64,000 bases of DNA from Pardosa pseudoannulata (taxonomy: Eukaryota > Arthropoda > Arachnida > Araneae > Lycosidae). Location of the stretch: assembly GCA_032207245.1 (NCBI GenBank), contig CM063510.1, forward strand, positions 164,054,040-164,118,039. The letters are read 5' to 3'. Below are positions 1-15,000 of this stretch, one piece after another. The notes below the pieces were generated by a model. The model worked only from the letters and a program-made list of their open reading frames with translations, searched no databases and was not told the DNA's origin. Positions within the stretch are counted from its first letter, which is position 1. Each line of letters opens with the position of its first letter. A program made the position numbers and the translations under genes.

Positions 1-3000
1 AGCCTAAAACCATGTTTTACGCTATTTAGGCAAGTCTAATGGCGAGTGCTTCAGTAGTTCGCTTAATTTCGCTTGTTTCTCAATATTGACTTTTAGCGTC
101 TAACCAGGCCAAATATACAAGTTCGACGATATTAACGAAACTACTTAAATTACGTTAATGAAACTCTCTAGTATAGCCTAAAACCATGTTTTACGCTATT
201 TAGGCAAGTCTAATGGCGAGTGCTTCAGTAGTTCGCTTAATTTCGCTTGTTTCTCAAAATTGACTTTTAGCGTCTAACCAGGCCAAATATACAAGTTCGA
301 CGATATTAACGAAACTACTTAAAGTACGTTAATGAAACTCTCTAGTATAGCCTAAAACCATGTTTTACGCTATTTAGGCAAGTCTAATGGCGAGTGCTTC
401 AGTAGTTCGCTTAATTTCGCTTGTTTCTCAAAATTGACTTTTAGCGTCTAACAGGCCAAATATACAAGTTCGACGATATTAACGAAACTACTTAAAGTAC
501 GTTAATGAAACTCTCTAGTATAGCCTAAAACCATGTTTTACGCTATTTAGGCAAGTCTAATGGCGAGTGCTTCAGTAGTTCGCTTAATTTCGCTTGTTTC
601 TCAAAATTGACTTTTAGCGTCTAACCAGGCCAAATATACAAGTTCGACGATATTAACGAAACTACTTAAAGTACGTTAATGAAACTCTCTAGTATAGCCT
701 AAAACCATGTTTTACGCTATTTAGGCAAGTCTAATGGCGAGTGCTTCAGTAGTTCGCTTAATTTCGCTTGTTTCTCAAAATTGACTTTTAGCGTCTAACC
801 AGGCCAAATATACAAGTTCGACGATATTAACGAAACTACTTAAAGTACGTTAATGAAACTCTCTAGTATAGCCTAAAACCATGTTTTACGCTATTTAGGC
901 AAGTCTAATGGCGAGTGCTTCAGTAGTTCGCTTAATTTCGCTTGTTTCTCAAAATTGACTTTTAGCGTCTAACCAGGCCAAATATACAAGTTCGACGATA
1001 TTAACGAAACTACTTAAAGTACGTTAATGAAACTCTCTAGTATAGCCTAAAACCATGTTTTACGCTATTTAGGCAAGTCTAATGGCGAGTGCTTCAGTAG
1101 TTCGCTTAATTTCGCTTGTTTCTCAAAATTGACTTTTAGCGTCTAACCAGGCCAAATATACAAGTTCGACGATATTAACGAAACTACTTAAAGTACGTTA
1201 ATGAAACTCTCTAGTATAGCCTAAAACCATATTTTACGCTATTTAGGCAAGTCTAATGGCGAGTGCTTCAGTAGTTTGCTTAATTTCGCTTGTTTCTCAA
1301 AATTGACTTTTAGCGTCTAACCAGGCCAAATATACAAGTTCGACGATATTAACGAAACTACTTAAAGTACGTTAATGAAACTCTCTAGTATAGCCTAAAA
1401 CCATGTTTTACGCTATTTAGGCAAGTCTAATGGCGAGTGCTTCAGTAGTTCGCTTAATTTCGCTTGTTTCTCAAAATTGACTTTTAGCGTCTAACCAGGC
1501 CAAATATACAAGTTCGACGATATTAACGAAACTACTTAAAGTACGTTAATGAAACTCTCTAGTATAGCCTAAAACCATGTTTTACGCTATTTAGGCAAGT
1601 CTAATGGCGAGTGCTTCAGTAGTTCGCTTAATTTCGCTTGTTTCTCAAAATTGACTTTTAGCGTCTAACCAGGCCAAATATACAAGTTCGACGATATTAA
1701 CGAAACTACTTAAAGTACGTTAATGAAACTCTCTAGTATAGCCTAAAACCATGTTTTACGCTATTTAGGCAAGTCTAATGGCGAGTGCTTCAGTAGTTCG
1801 CTTAATTTCGCTTGTTTCTCAAAATTGACTTTTAGCGTCTAACTACGCCAAATATACAAGTTCGACGATATTAAAGAAACTACTTAAAGTACGTTAATGA
1901 AACTCTCTAGTATAGCCTAAAACCATGTTTTACGCTATTTAGGCAAGTCTAATGGCGAGTGCTTCAGTAGTTCGCTTAATTTCGCTTGTTTCTCAAAATT
2001 GACTTTTAGCGTCTAACCAGGCCAAATATACAAGTTCGACGATATTAACGAAACTACTTAAAGTACGTTAATGAAACTCTCTAGTATAGCCTAAAACCAT
2101 GTTTAAACCTATTTAGGCAAGTATAATGGCGAGTGCTTCAGTAGTTCGTTTTATTTCGCTTGTTTCTCAAAATTGACTTTTAGCTTCTAAATAGGCCAAA
2201 TATACATGACCGTCGATATTAACGAAAGTACTTAAAGTACATTAATAAAACTCTCTACTATAGCCTAAAACCATGTTTTACGCTATTTAGGCAAGTCTAA
2301 TGGCGAGTGCTTCAGTAGTTCGCTTAATTTCGCTTGTTTCCCAAAATTGACTTTTAGCGTCTAACCAGGCCAAATATACAAGTTCGACGATATTAACGAA
2401 ACTACTTAAAGTACGTTAATGAAACTCTCTAGTATAGCCTAAAACCATGTTTTACGCTATTTAGGCAAGTCTAATGGCGAGTGCTTCAGTAGTTCGCTTA
2501 ATTTCGCTTGTTCTCAAAATTGACTTTTAGCGTCTAAAAAGGCCAAATATACAAGTTCGACGATATTAACGAAACTACTTAAAGTACGTTAATGAAACTC
2601 TCTAGTATAGCCTAAAACCATGTTTTACGCTATTTAGGCAAGTCTAATGGCGAGTGCTTCAGTAGTTCGCTTAATTTCGCTTGTTTCTCAAAATTGACTT
2701 TTAGCGTCTAACCAGGCCAAATATACAAGTTCGACGATATTAACGAAACTACTTAAAGTACGTTAATGAAACTCTCTAGTATAGCCTAAAACCATGTTTT
2801 ACGCTATTTAGGCAAGTCTAATGGCGAGTGCTTCAGTAGTTCGCTTAATTTCGCTTGTTTCTCAAAATTGACTTTTTGCGTCTAACCAGGATAAATATAC
2901 AAGTTCGACGATATTAACGAAACTACTTAAAGTACGTTAATGAAACTCTCTAGTATAGCCTAAAACCATGTTTTACGCTATTTAGGCAAGTCTAATGGCG

Positions 3001-6000
3001 AGTGCTTCAGTAGTTCGCTTAATTTCGCTTGTTTCTCAAAATTGACTTTTAGCGTCTAACCAGGCCAAATATACAAGTTCGACGATATTAACGAAACTAC
3101 TTAAAGTACGTTAATGAAACTCTCTAGTATAGCCTAAAACCATGTTTTACGCTATTTAGGCAAGTCTAATGGCGAGTGCTTCAGTAGTTCGCTTAATTTT
3201 GCTTGTTTCTCAAAATTGACTTTTAGCGTCTAACCAGGCCAAATATACAAGTTCGACGATATTAACGAAACTACTTAAATTACGTTAATGAAACTCTCTA
3301 GTATAGCCTAAAACCATGTTTTACGCTATTTAGGCAAGTCTAATGGCGAGTGCTTCAGTAGTTTGCTTAATTTCGCTTGTTTCTCAAAATTGACTTTTAG
3401 CGTCTAACCAGGCCAAATATACAAGTTCGACGATATTAACGAAACTACTTAAAGTACGTTAATGAAACTCTCTAGTATAGCCTAAAACCATGTTTTACGC
3501 TATTTAGGCAAGTCTAATGGCGAGTGCTTCAGTAGTTCGCTTAATTTCGCTTGTTTCTCAAAATTGACTTTTAGCGTCTAACAGGCCAAATATACAAGTT
3601 CGACGATATTAACGAAACTACTTAAAGTACGTTAATGAAACTCTCTAGTATAGCCTAAAACCATGTTTTACGCTATTTAGGCAAGTCTAATGGCGAGTGC
3701 TTCAGTAGTTCGCTTAATTTCGCTTGTTTCTCAAAATTGACTTTTAGCGTCTAACCAGGCCAAATATACAAGTTCGACGATATTAACGAAACTACTTAAA
3801 GTACGTTAATGAAACTCTCTAGTATAGCCTAAAACCATGTTTTACGCTATTTAGGCAAGTCTAATGGCGAGTGCTTCAGTAGTTTGCTTAATTTCGCTTG
3901 TTTCTCAAAATTGACTTTTAGCGTCTAACCAGGCCAAATATACAAGTTCGACGATATTAACGAAACTACTTAAAGTACGTTAATGAAACTCTCTAGTATA
4001 GCCTAAAACCATGTTTTACGCTATTTAGGCAAGTCTAATGGCGAGTGCTTCAGTAGTTCGCTTAATTTCGCTTGTTTCTCAAAATTGACTTTTAGCTTCT
4101 AAAAAGGCCAAATATACAAGTTCGACGATATTAACGAAACTACTTAAATTACGTTAATGAAACTCTCTAGTATAGCCTAAAACCATGTTTTACGCTATAT
4201 AGGCAAGTCTAATGGCGAGTGCTTCAGTAGTTTGCTTAATTTCGCTTGTTTCTCAAAATTGACTTTTAGCGTCTAACCAGGCCAAATATACAATTTCGAC
4301 GATATTAACGAAACTACTTAAAGTACGTTAATGAAACTCTCTAGTATAGCCTAAAACCATGTTTTACGCTATTTAGGCAAGTCTAATGGCGAGTGCTTCA
4401 GTAGTTCGCTTAATTTCGCTTGTTTCTCAAAATTGACTTTTAGCGTCTAACCAGGCCAAATATACAAGTTCGACGATATTAACGAAACTACTTAAAGTAC
4501 GTTAATGAAACTCTCTAGTATAGCCTAAAACCATGTTTTACGCTATTTAGGCAAGTCTAATGGCGAGTGCTTCAGTAGTTCGCTTAATTTCGCTTGTTTC
4601 TCAAAATTGACTTTTAGCGTCTAACCAGGCCAAATATACATGTTCGACGATATTAACGAAACTACTTAAAGTACGTTAATGAAACTCTCTAGTATAGCCT
4701 AAAACCATGTTTTACGCTATTTAGGCAAGTCTAATGGCGAGTGCTTCAGTAGTTCGCTTAATTTCGCTTGTTTCTCAAAATTGACTTTTAGCGTCTAAAC
4801 AGGCCAAATATACAAGTTCGACGATATTAACGAAACTACTTAAAGTACGTTAATGAAACTCTCTAGTATAGCCTAAAACCATGTTTTACGCTATTTAGGC
4901 AAGTCTAATGGCGAGTGCTTCAGTAGTTCGCTTAATTTTGCTTGTTTCTCAAAATTGACTTTTAGCGTCTAACCAGGTAAAATATACAAGTTCGACGATA
5001 TTAACGAAACTACTTAAAGTACGTTAATGAAACTCTCTAGTATAGCCTAAAACCATGTTTTACGCTATTTAGGCAAGTCTAATGGCGAGTGCTTCAGTAG
5101 TTCGCTTAATTTCGCTTGTTTCTCAAAATTGACTTTTAGCGTCTAACCAGGCCAAATATACAAGTTCGACGATATTAACGAAACTACTTAAAGTACGTTA
5201 ATGAAACTCTCTAGTATAGCCTAAAACCATGTTTTACGCTATTTAGGCATGTCTACTGGAGAGTGCTTCAGTAGTTCGCTTAATTTCGCTTGTTTCTCAA
5301 ATTGACTTTTAGCGTCTAAGCATACCAAATATACAAGTTCGACGATCTTAACGAAACTACTTAAAGTACGTTTATGAAACTTTCTAGTATAGCCTAAAAC
5401 CATGTTTTACGCTATTTAGGCAAGTCTAATGGCGAGTTCTTTAGTAGTTCGCTTAATTTCGCTTGTTTCTCAAAATTGACATTTTAGCGGCTAACTAGGC
5501 CAAATATACAAGTTCGACGATATTAACGAAACTACTTAAAGTACGTTAATGAAACTCTCTAGTATAGCCTAAAACCATGTTTTACGCTATTTAGGCAAGT
5601 CTAATGGCGAGTGCTTCAGTAGTTCGCTTAATTTCGCTTGTTTCTCAAAATTGACTTTTAGCGTCTAACCAGGCCAAATATACAAGTTCGACGATATTAA
5701 CGAAACTACTTAAAGTACGTTAATGAAACTCTCTAGTATAGCCTAAAACCATGTTTTACGCTATTTAGGCAAGTCTAATGGCGAGTGCTTCAGTAGTTCG
5801 CTTAATTTCGCTTGTTTCTCAAAATTGACTTTTAGCGTCTAACCAGGCCAAATATACAAGTTCGACGATATTAACGAAACTACTTAAATTACGTTAATGA
5901 AACTCTCTAGTATAGCCTAAAACCATGTTTTACGCTATTTAGGCAAGTCTAATGGCGAGTGCTTCAGTAGTTCGCTTAATTTCGCTTGTTTCTCAAAATT

Positions 6001-9000
6001 GACTTTTAGCGTCTAACCAGGCCAAATATACAAGTTCGACGATATTAACGAAACTACTTAAAGTACGTTAATGAAACTCTCTAGTATAGCCTAAAACCAT
6101 GTTTTACGCTATTTAGGCAAGTCTAATGGCGAGTGCTTCAGTAGTTTGCTTAATTTCGCTTGTTTCTCAAAATTGACTTTTAGCGTCTAACCAGGCCAAA
6201 TATACAAGTTCGACGATATTAACGAAACTACTTAAAGTACGTTAATGAAACTCTCTAGTATAGCCTAAAACCATGTTTTACGCTATTTAGGCAAGTCTAA
6301 TGGCGAGTGCTTCAGTAGTTCGCTTAATTTCGCTTGTTTCTCAAAATTGACTTTTAGCGTCTAACCAGGCCAAATATACAAGTTCGACGATATTAACGAA
6401 ACTACTTAAAGTACGTTAATGAAACTCTCTAGTATAGCCTAAAACCATGTTTTACGCTATTTAGGCAAGTCTAATGGCGAGTGCTTCAGTAGTTCGCTTA
6501 ATTTCGCTTGTTTCTCAAAATTGACTTTTAGCGTCTAACCAGGCCAAATATACAAGTTCGACGATATTAACGAAACTACTTAAAGTACGTTAATGAAACT
6601 CTCTTAGTATAGCCTAAAACCATGTTTACGCTATTTAGGCAAGTCTAATGGCGAGTGCTTCAGTAGTTCGCTTAATTTCGCTTGTTTCTCAAAATTGACT
6701 TTTAGCGTCTAACCAGGCCAAATATACAAGTTCGACGATATTAACGAAACTACTTAAAGTACGTTAATGAAACTCTCTAGTATAGCCTAAAACCATGTTT
6801 TACGCTATTTAGGCAAGTCTAATGGCGAGTGCTTCAGTAGTTCGCTTAATTTCGCTTGTTTCTCAAAATTGACTTTTAGCGTCTAACCAGGCCAAATATA
6901 CAAGTTCGACGATATTAACGAAACTACTTAAAGTACGTTAATGAAACTCTCTAGTATAGCCTAAAACCATGTTTTACGCTATTTAGGCAAGTCTAATGGC
7001 GAGTGCTTCAGTAGTTCGCTTAATTTCGCTTGTTTCTCAAAATTGACTTTTAGCGTCTAACCAGGCCAAATATACAAGTTCGACGATATTAACGAAACTA
7101 CTTAAAGTACGTTAATGAAACTCTCTAGTATAGCCTAAAACCATGTTTTACGCTATTTAGGCAAGTCTAATGGCGAGTGCTTCAGTAGTTTGCTTAATTT
7201 CGTTTGTTTCTCAAAATTGACTTTTAGCGTCTAACCAGGCCAAATATACAAGTTCGACGATATTAACGAAACTACTTAAAGTACGTTAATGAAACTCTCT
7301 AGTATAGCCTAAAACCATGTTTTACGCTATTTAGGCAAGTCTAATGGCGAGTGCTTCAGTAGTTCGCTTAATTTCGCTTGTTCTCAAAATTGACTTTTAG
7401 CGTCTAACCAGGACAAATATACAAGTTCGACGATATTAACGAAACTACTTAAAGTACGTTAATGAAACTTTCTAGTATAGCCTAAAACCATGTTTTACGC
7501 TATTTAGGCAAGTCTAATGGCGAGTGCTTCAGTAGTTTGCTTAATTTCGCTTGTTTCTCAAAATTGACTTTTAGCGTCTAAACAAGCCAAATATACAAGT
7601 TCGACGATATTAACGAAACTACTTAAAGTACGTTAATGAAACTCTAGTATAGCCTAGAACCATGTTTTACGCTATTTAGGCAAGTCTAATGGCGAGTGCT
7701 TCAGTAGTTCGCTTAATTTCGCTTGTTTCTCAAAATTGACTTTTAGCGTCTAAACAGACCAAATATACAAGTTCGACGATATTAACGAAACTACTTAAAG
7801 TACGTTAATGAAACTCTCTAGTATAGCCTAAAACCATGTTTTACGCTATTTAGGCAAGTCTAATGGCGAGTGCTTCAGTAGTTCGCTTAATTTCGCCCTT
7901 TTCTCAAAATTGACTTTTAGCGTCTAACAGGCCAAATATACAAGTTCGACGATATTAACGAAACTACTTAAAGTACGTTAATGAAACTCTCTAGTATAGC
8001 CTAAAACCATGTTTTACGCTATTTAGGCAAGTCTAATGGCGAGTGCTTCAGTAGTTCGCTTAATTTCGCCCTTTTCTCAAAATTGACTTTTAGCGTCTAA
8101 CCAGGCCAAATATACAAGTTCGACGATAATAACGAAACTACTTAAAGTACGTTAATGAAACTTTCTAGTATAGCCTAAAACCATGTTTTACGCTATTTAG
8201 GCAAGTCTAATGGCGAGTGCTTCAGTAGTTTGCTTAATTTCGCTTGTTTCTAAAAATTGACTTTTAGCGTCTAACCAGGCCAAATATACAAGTTCGACGA
8301 TATTAACGAAACTACTTAAAGTACGTTAATGAAACTCTCTAGTATAGCCTAAAACCATGTTTTACGCTATTTAGGCAAGTCTAATGGCGAGTGCTTCAGT
8401 AGTTCGCTTAATTTCGCTTGTTTCTCAAAATTGACTTTTAGCGTCTAACCAGGCCAAATATACAAGTTCGACGATATTAACGAAACTACTTAAAGTACGT
8501 TAATGAAACTCTCTAGTATAGCCTAAAACCATGTTTTACGCTATTTAGGCAAGTCTAATGGCGAGTGCTTCAGTAGTTCGCTTAATTTCGCTTGTTTTTC
8601 AAAATTGACTTTTAGCGTCTAACCAGGCCAAATATACAAGTTCGACGATATTAACGAAACTACTTAAAGTACGTTAATGAAACTCTCTAGTATAGCCTAA
8701 AACCATGTTTTACGCTATTTAGGCAAGTCTAATGGCGAGTGCTTCAGTAGTTCGCTTAATTTCGCTTGTTTCTCAAAATTGACTTTTAGCGTCTAACCAG
8801 GCCAAATATACAAGTTCGACGATATTAACGAAACTACTTAAAGTACGTTAATGAAACTCTCTAGTATAGCCTAAAACCATGTTTTACGCTATTTAGGCAA
8901 GTCTAATGGCGAGTGCTTCAGTAGTTCGCTTAATTTCGCTTGTTTCTCAAAATTGACTTTTAGCGTCTAACCAGGCCAAATATACAAGTTCGACGATATT

Positions 9001-12000
9001 AACGAAACTACTTAAAGTACGTTAATGAAACTCTCTAGTATAGCCTAAAACCATGTTTTACGCTATTTAGGCAAGTCTAATGGCGAGTGCTTCAGTAGTT
9101 CGCTTAATTTCGCTTGTTTCTCAAAATTGACTTTTAGCGTCTAACCAGGCCAAATATACAAGTTCGACGATATTAACGAAACTACTTAAAGTACGTTAAT
9201 GAAACTCTCTAGTATAGCCTAAAACCATGTTTTACGCTATTTAGGCAAGTCTAATGGCGAGTGCTTCAGTAGTTCGCTTAATTTCGCTTGTTTCTCAAAA
9301 TTGACTTTTAGCGTCTAACCAGGCCAAATATACAAGTTCGACGATATTAACGAAACTACTTAAAGTACGTTAATGAAACTCTCTAGTATAGCCTAAAACC
9401 ATGTTTTACGCTATTTAGGCAAGTCTAATGGCGAGTGCTTCAGTAGTTCGCTTAATTTCGCTTGTTTCTCAAAATTGACTTTTAGCGTCTAACCAGGCCA
9501 AATATACAAGTTCGACGATATTAACGAAACTACTTAAAGTACGTTAATGAAACTCTCTAGTATAGCCTAAAACCATGTTTTACGCTATTTAGGCAAGTCT
9601 AATGGCGAGTGCTTCAGTAGTTCGCTTAATTTCGCTTGTTTCTCAAAATTGACTTTTAGCGTCTAACCAGGCCAAATATACAAGTTCGACGATATTAACG
9701 AAACTACTTAAAGTACGTTAATGAAACTCTCTAGTATAGCCTAAAACCATGTTTTACGCTATTTAGGCAAGTCTAATGGCGAGTGCTTCAGTAGTTCGCT
9801 TAATTTCGCTTGTTTCTCAAAATTGACTTTTAGCGTCTAACCATACCAAATATACAAGTTACGATATTAACGAAACTACTTAAAGTACGTTAATGAAACT
9901 CTCTAGTATAGCCTAAAACCATGTTTTACGCTATTTAGGCAAGTCTAATGGCGAGTGCTTCAGTAGTTCGCTTAATTTCGCTTGTTTCTCAAAATTGACT
10001 TTTAGCGTCTAACCAGGCCAAATATACAAGTTCGACGATATTAACGAAACTACTTAAAGTACGTTAATGAAACTCTCTAGTATAGCCTAAAACCATGTTT
10101 TACGCTATTTAGGCAAGTCTAATGGCGAGTGCTTCAGTAGTTCGCTTAATTTCGCTTGTTTCTCAAAATTGACTTTTAGCGTCTAAACAGTCCAAATATA
10201 CAATGTTCGACGATATTAACGAAACTACTTAAAGTACGTTAATGAAACTCTCTAGTATAGCCTAAAACCATGTTTTACGCTATTTAGGCAAGTCTAATGG
10301 CGAGTGCTTCAGTAGTTCGCTTAATTTCGCTTGTTTTTCAAAATTGACTTTTAGCGTCTAACCAGGCCAAATATACAAGTTCGACGATATTAACGAAACT
10401 ACTTAAAGTACGTTAATGAAACTCTCTAGTATAGCCTAAAACCATGTTTTACGCTATTTAGGCAAGTCTAATGGCGAGTGCTTCAGTAGTTCGCTTAATT
10501 TCGCTTGTTTCTCAAAATTGACTTTTAGCGTCTAACCAGGCCAAATATACAAGTTCGACGATATTAACGAAACTACTTAAAGTACGTTAATGAAACTCTC
10601 TAGTATAGCCTAAAACCATGTTTTACGCTATTTAGGCAAGTCTAATGGCGAGTGCTTCAGTAGTTCGCTTAATTTCGGTTGTTTTCAAAAATTGACTTTT
10701 AGCGTCTAACCAGGCCAAATATACAAGTTCGACGATATTAACGAAACTACTTAAAGTACGTTAATGAAACTCTCTAGTATAGCCTAAAACCATGTTTTAC
10801 GCTATTTAGGCAAGTCTAATGGCGAGTGCTTCAGTAGTTCGCTTAATTTCGCTTGTTTCTCAAAATTGACTTTTAGCGTCTAAACAGGCCAAATATACAA
10901 GTTCGACGATATTAACGAAACTACTTAAAGTACGTTAATGAAACTCTCTAGTATAGCCTAAAACCATGTTTTACGCTATTTAGGCAAGTCTAATGGCGAG
11001 TGCTTCAGTAGTTCGCTTAATTTCGCTTGTTTCTCAAAATTGACGTTTAGCGTCTAACCAGGCCAAATACACAAGTTCGACGATATTAACGAAACTACTT
11101 AAAGTACGTTAATGAAACTCTCTAGTATAGCCTAAAACCATGTTTTACGCTATTTAGGCAAGTCTAATGGCGAGTGCTTCAGTAGTTCGCTTAATTTCGC
11201 TTGTTTCTCAAAATTGACTTTTAGCGTCTAACTAGGCCAAATATACAAGTTCGACGATATTAACGAAACTACTTAAAGTACGTTAATGAAACTCTCTAGT
11301 ATAGCCTAAAACCATGTTTTTACGCTATTTAGGCAAGTCTAATGGCGAGTGCTTCAGTAGTTCGCATAATTTCGCTTGTTTCTCAAAATTGACTTTTAGC
11401 GTCTACACAGGCCAAATATACAAGTTCGACGATATTAACGAAACTACTTAAAGTACGTTAATGAAACTCTCTAGTATAGCCTAAAACCATGTTTTACGCT
11501 ATTTAGGCAAGTCTAACGGCGAGTGCTTCAGTAGTTCGCTTAATTTCGCCCAGGCCAAAGAACAATTTTCTCAAGATCTCTAAAAACTGTCTAGTATTGA
11601 CTTTTAGCGTCTAACCAGGCCAAATATACAAGTTCGACGATATTAACGAAACTACTTAAAGTACGTTAATGAAACTCTCTAGTATAGCCTAAAACCATGT
11701 TTTACGCTATTTAGGCAAGTCTAATGGCGAGTGCTTCAGTAGTTCGCTTAATTTCGCTTGTTTCTCAAAATTGACTTTTAGCGTCTAAACAGGCCAAATA
11801 TACAAGTTCGACGATATTAACGAAACTACTTAAAGTACGTTAATGAAACTCTCTAGTATAGCCTAAAACCATGATTTACGCTATTTAGGCAAGTCTAATG
11901 GCGAGTGCTTCAGTAGTTCGCTTAATTTCGCCCTTTTCTCAAAATTGACTTTTAGCGTCTAACCAGGCCAAATATACAAGTTCGACGATATTAACGAAAC

Positions 12001-15000
12001 TACTTAAAGTACGTTAATGAAACTCTCTAGTATAGCCTAAAACCATGTTTTACGCTATTTAGGCAAGTCTAATGGCGAGTGCTTCAGTAGTTCGCTTAAT
12101 TTCGCTTGTTTCTCAAAATTGACTTTTAGCGTCTAACCAGGCCAAATATACAAGTTCGACGATATTAACGAAACTACTTAAAGTACGTTAATGAAACTCT
12201 CTAGTATAGCCTAAAACCATGTTTTACGCTATTTAGGCAAGTCTAATGGCGAGTGCTTCAGTAGTTCGCTTAATTTCGCCCTTTTCTCAAAATTGACTTT
12301 TAGCGTCTAACCAGGCCAAATATACAAGTTCGACGATATTAACGAAACTACTTAAAGTACGTTAATGAAACTCTAGTATAGCCTAAAACCATGTTTTACG
12401 CTATTTAGGCAAGTCTAATGGCGAGTGCTTCAGTAGTTCGCTTAATTTCGCTTGTTTCTCAAAATTGACTTTTAGCGTCTAACCAGGCCAAATATACAAG
12501 TTCGACGATATTAACGAAACTACTTAAAGTACGTTAATGAAACTCTCTAGTATAGCCTAAAACCATGTTTTACGCTATTTAGGCAAGTCTAATGGCGAGT
12601 GCTTCAGTAGTTCGCTTAATTTCGCTTGTTTCTCAAAATTGACTTTTAGCGTCTAACCAGGCCAAATATACAAGTTCGACGATATTAACGAAACTACTTA
12701 AAGTACGTTAATGAAACTCTCTAGTATAGCCTAAAACCATGTTTTACGCTATTTAGGCAAGTCTAATGGCGAGTGCTTCAGTAGTTCGCTTAATTTCACT
12801 TGTTTCTCAAAATTGACTTTTAGCGTCTAACCAGCCAAATATACAAGTTCGACGATATTAACGAAACTACTTAAAGTACGTTAATGAAACTCTCTAGTAT
12901 AGCCTAAAACCATGTTTTACGCTATTTAGGCAAGTCTAATGGCGAGTGCTTCAGTAGTTCGCTTAATTTCGCTTGTTTCTCAAAATTGACTTTTAGCGTC
13001 TAACCAGGCCAAATATACAAGTTCGACGATATTAACGAAACTACTTAAAGTACGTTAATGAAACTCTCTAGTATAGCCTAAATCCATGTTTTTACGCTAT
13101 TTAGGCAAGGCTAATGGCGAGTGCTTCCGTAGTTCGCATAATTTCGCTTGTTTCTCAAAATTGACTTTTAGCGTCTAACCAGGCCAAATATACAAGTTCG
13201 ACGATATTAACGAAACTACTTAAATTACGTTAATGAAACTCTCTAGTATAGCCTAAAACCATGTTTTACGCTATTTAGGCAAGTCTAATGGCGAGTGCTT
13301 CAGTAGTTCGTTTAATTTCGCTTGTTTCTCAAAATTGACTTTTAGCATCTAAACAGGCCCAAATATACATAGTTCGACGATATTAACGAAACTACTTAAA
13401 GTACGTTAATGAAACTCTCTAGTATAGCCTAAAACCATGTTTTACGCTATTTAGGCAAGTCTAATGGCGAGTGCTTCAGTAGTTCGCTTAATTTCGCTTG
13501 TTTCTCAAAATTGACTTTTAGCGTCTAACTAGGCCAAATATACAATTTCGACGATATTAACGAAACTACTTAAAGTACGTTAATGAAACTCTCTAGTATA
13601 GCCTAAAACCATGTTTTACGCTATTTAGGCAAGTCTAATGGCGAGTGCTTCAGTAGTTCGCTTAATTTCGCTTGTTTCTCAAAATTGACTTTTAGCGTCT
13701 AACCAGGCCAAATATACAAGTTCGACGATATTAACGAAACTACTTAAAGTACGTTAATGAAACTCTCTAGTAGAGCCTAAAACCATGTTTTACGCTATTT
13801 AGGCAAGTCTAATGGCGAGTGCTTCAGTAGTTCGCTTAATTTCGCTTGTTTCTCAAAATTGACTTTTAGCGTCTAACCAGGCCAAATATACAAGTTCGAC
13901 GATATTAACGAAACTACTTAAAGTACGTTAATGAAACTCTCTAGTATAGCCTAAAACCATGTTTTAACGCTATTTAGGCAAGTCTAATGGCGAGTGCTTC
14001 AGTAGTTCGCTTAATTTCGCTTGTTTCTCAAAATTGACTTTTAGCGTCTAACCAGGCCAAATATACAAGTTCGACGATATTAACGAAACTACTTAAAGTA
14101 CGTTAATGAAACTCTCTAGTATAGCCTAAAACCATGTTTTACGCTATTTAGGCAAGTCTAATGGCGAGTGCTTCAGTAGTTCGCTTAATTTCGCTTGTTT
14201 CTCAAAATTGACTTTTAGCGTCTAACCAGGCCAAATATACAAGTTCGACGATATTAACGAAACTACTTAAAGTACGTTAATGAAACTCTCTAGTATAGCC
14301 TAAAACCATGTTTTACGCTATTTAGGCAAGTCTAATGGCGAGTGCTTCAGTAGTTCGCTTAATTTCGCTTGTTTCTCAAAATTGACTTTTAGCGTCTAAC
14401 CAGGCCAAATATACAAGTTCGACGATATTAACGAAACTACTTAAAGTACGTTAATGAAACTTTCTAGTATAGCCTAAAACCATGTTTTACGCTATTTAGG
14501 CAAGTCTAATGGCGAGTGCTTCAGTAGTTCGCTTAATTTCGCCCTTTTCTCAAAATTGACTTTTAGCGTCTAACCAGGCCAAATATAACAAGTTTCGACG
14601 ATATTAACGAAACTACTTAAAGTACGTTAATGAAACTCTCTAGTATAGCCTAAAACCATGTTTTACGCTATTTAGGCAAGTCTAATGGCGAGTGCTTCAG
14701 TAGTTCGCTTAATTTCGCTTGTTTCTCAAAATTGACTTTTAGCGTCTAACCAGGCCAAATATACAAGTTCGACGATATTAACGAAACTACTTAAAGTACG
14801 TTAATGAAACTCTCTAGTATAGCCTAAAACCATGTTTTACGCTATTTAGGCCATTGCTTCAGTAGTTCGCTTAATTTCGCTTGTTTCTCAAAATTGACTT
14901 TTAGCGTCTAACCAGGCCAAATATACAAGTTCGACGATATTAACGAAACTACTTAAAGTACGTTAATGAAACTCTCTAGTATAGCCTAAAACCATGTTTT

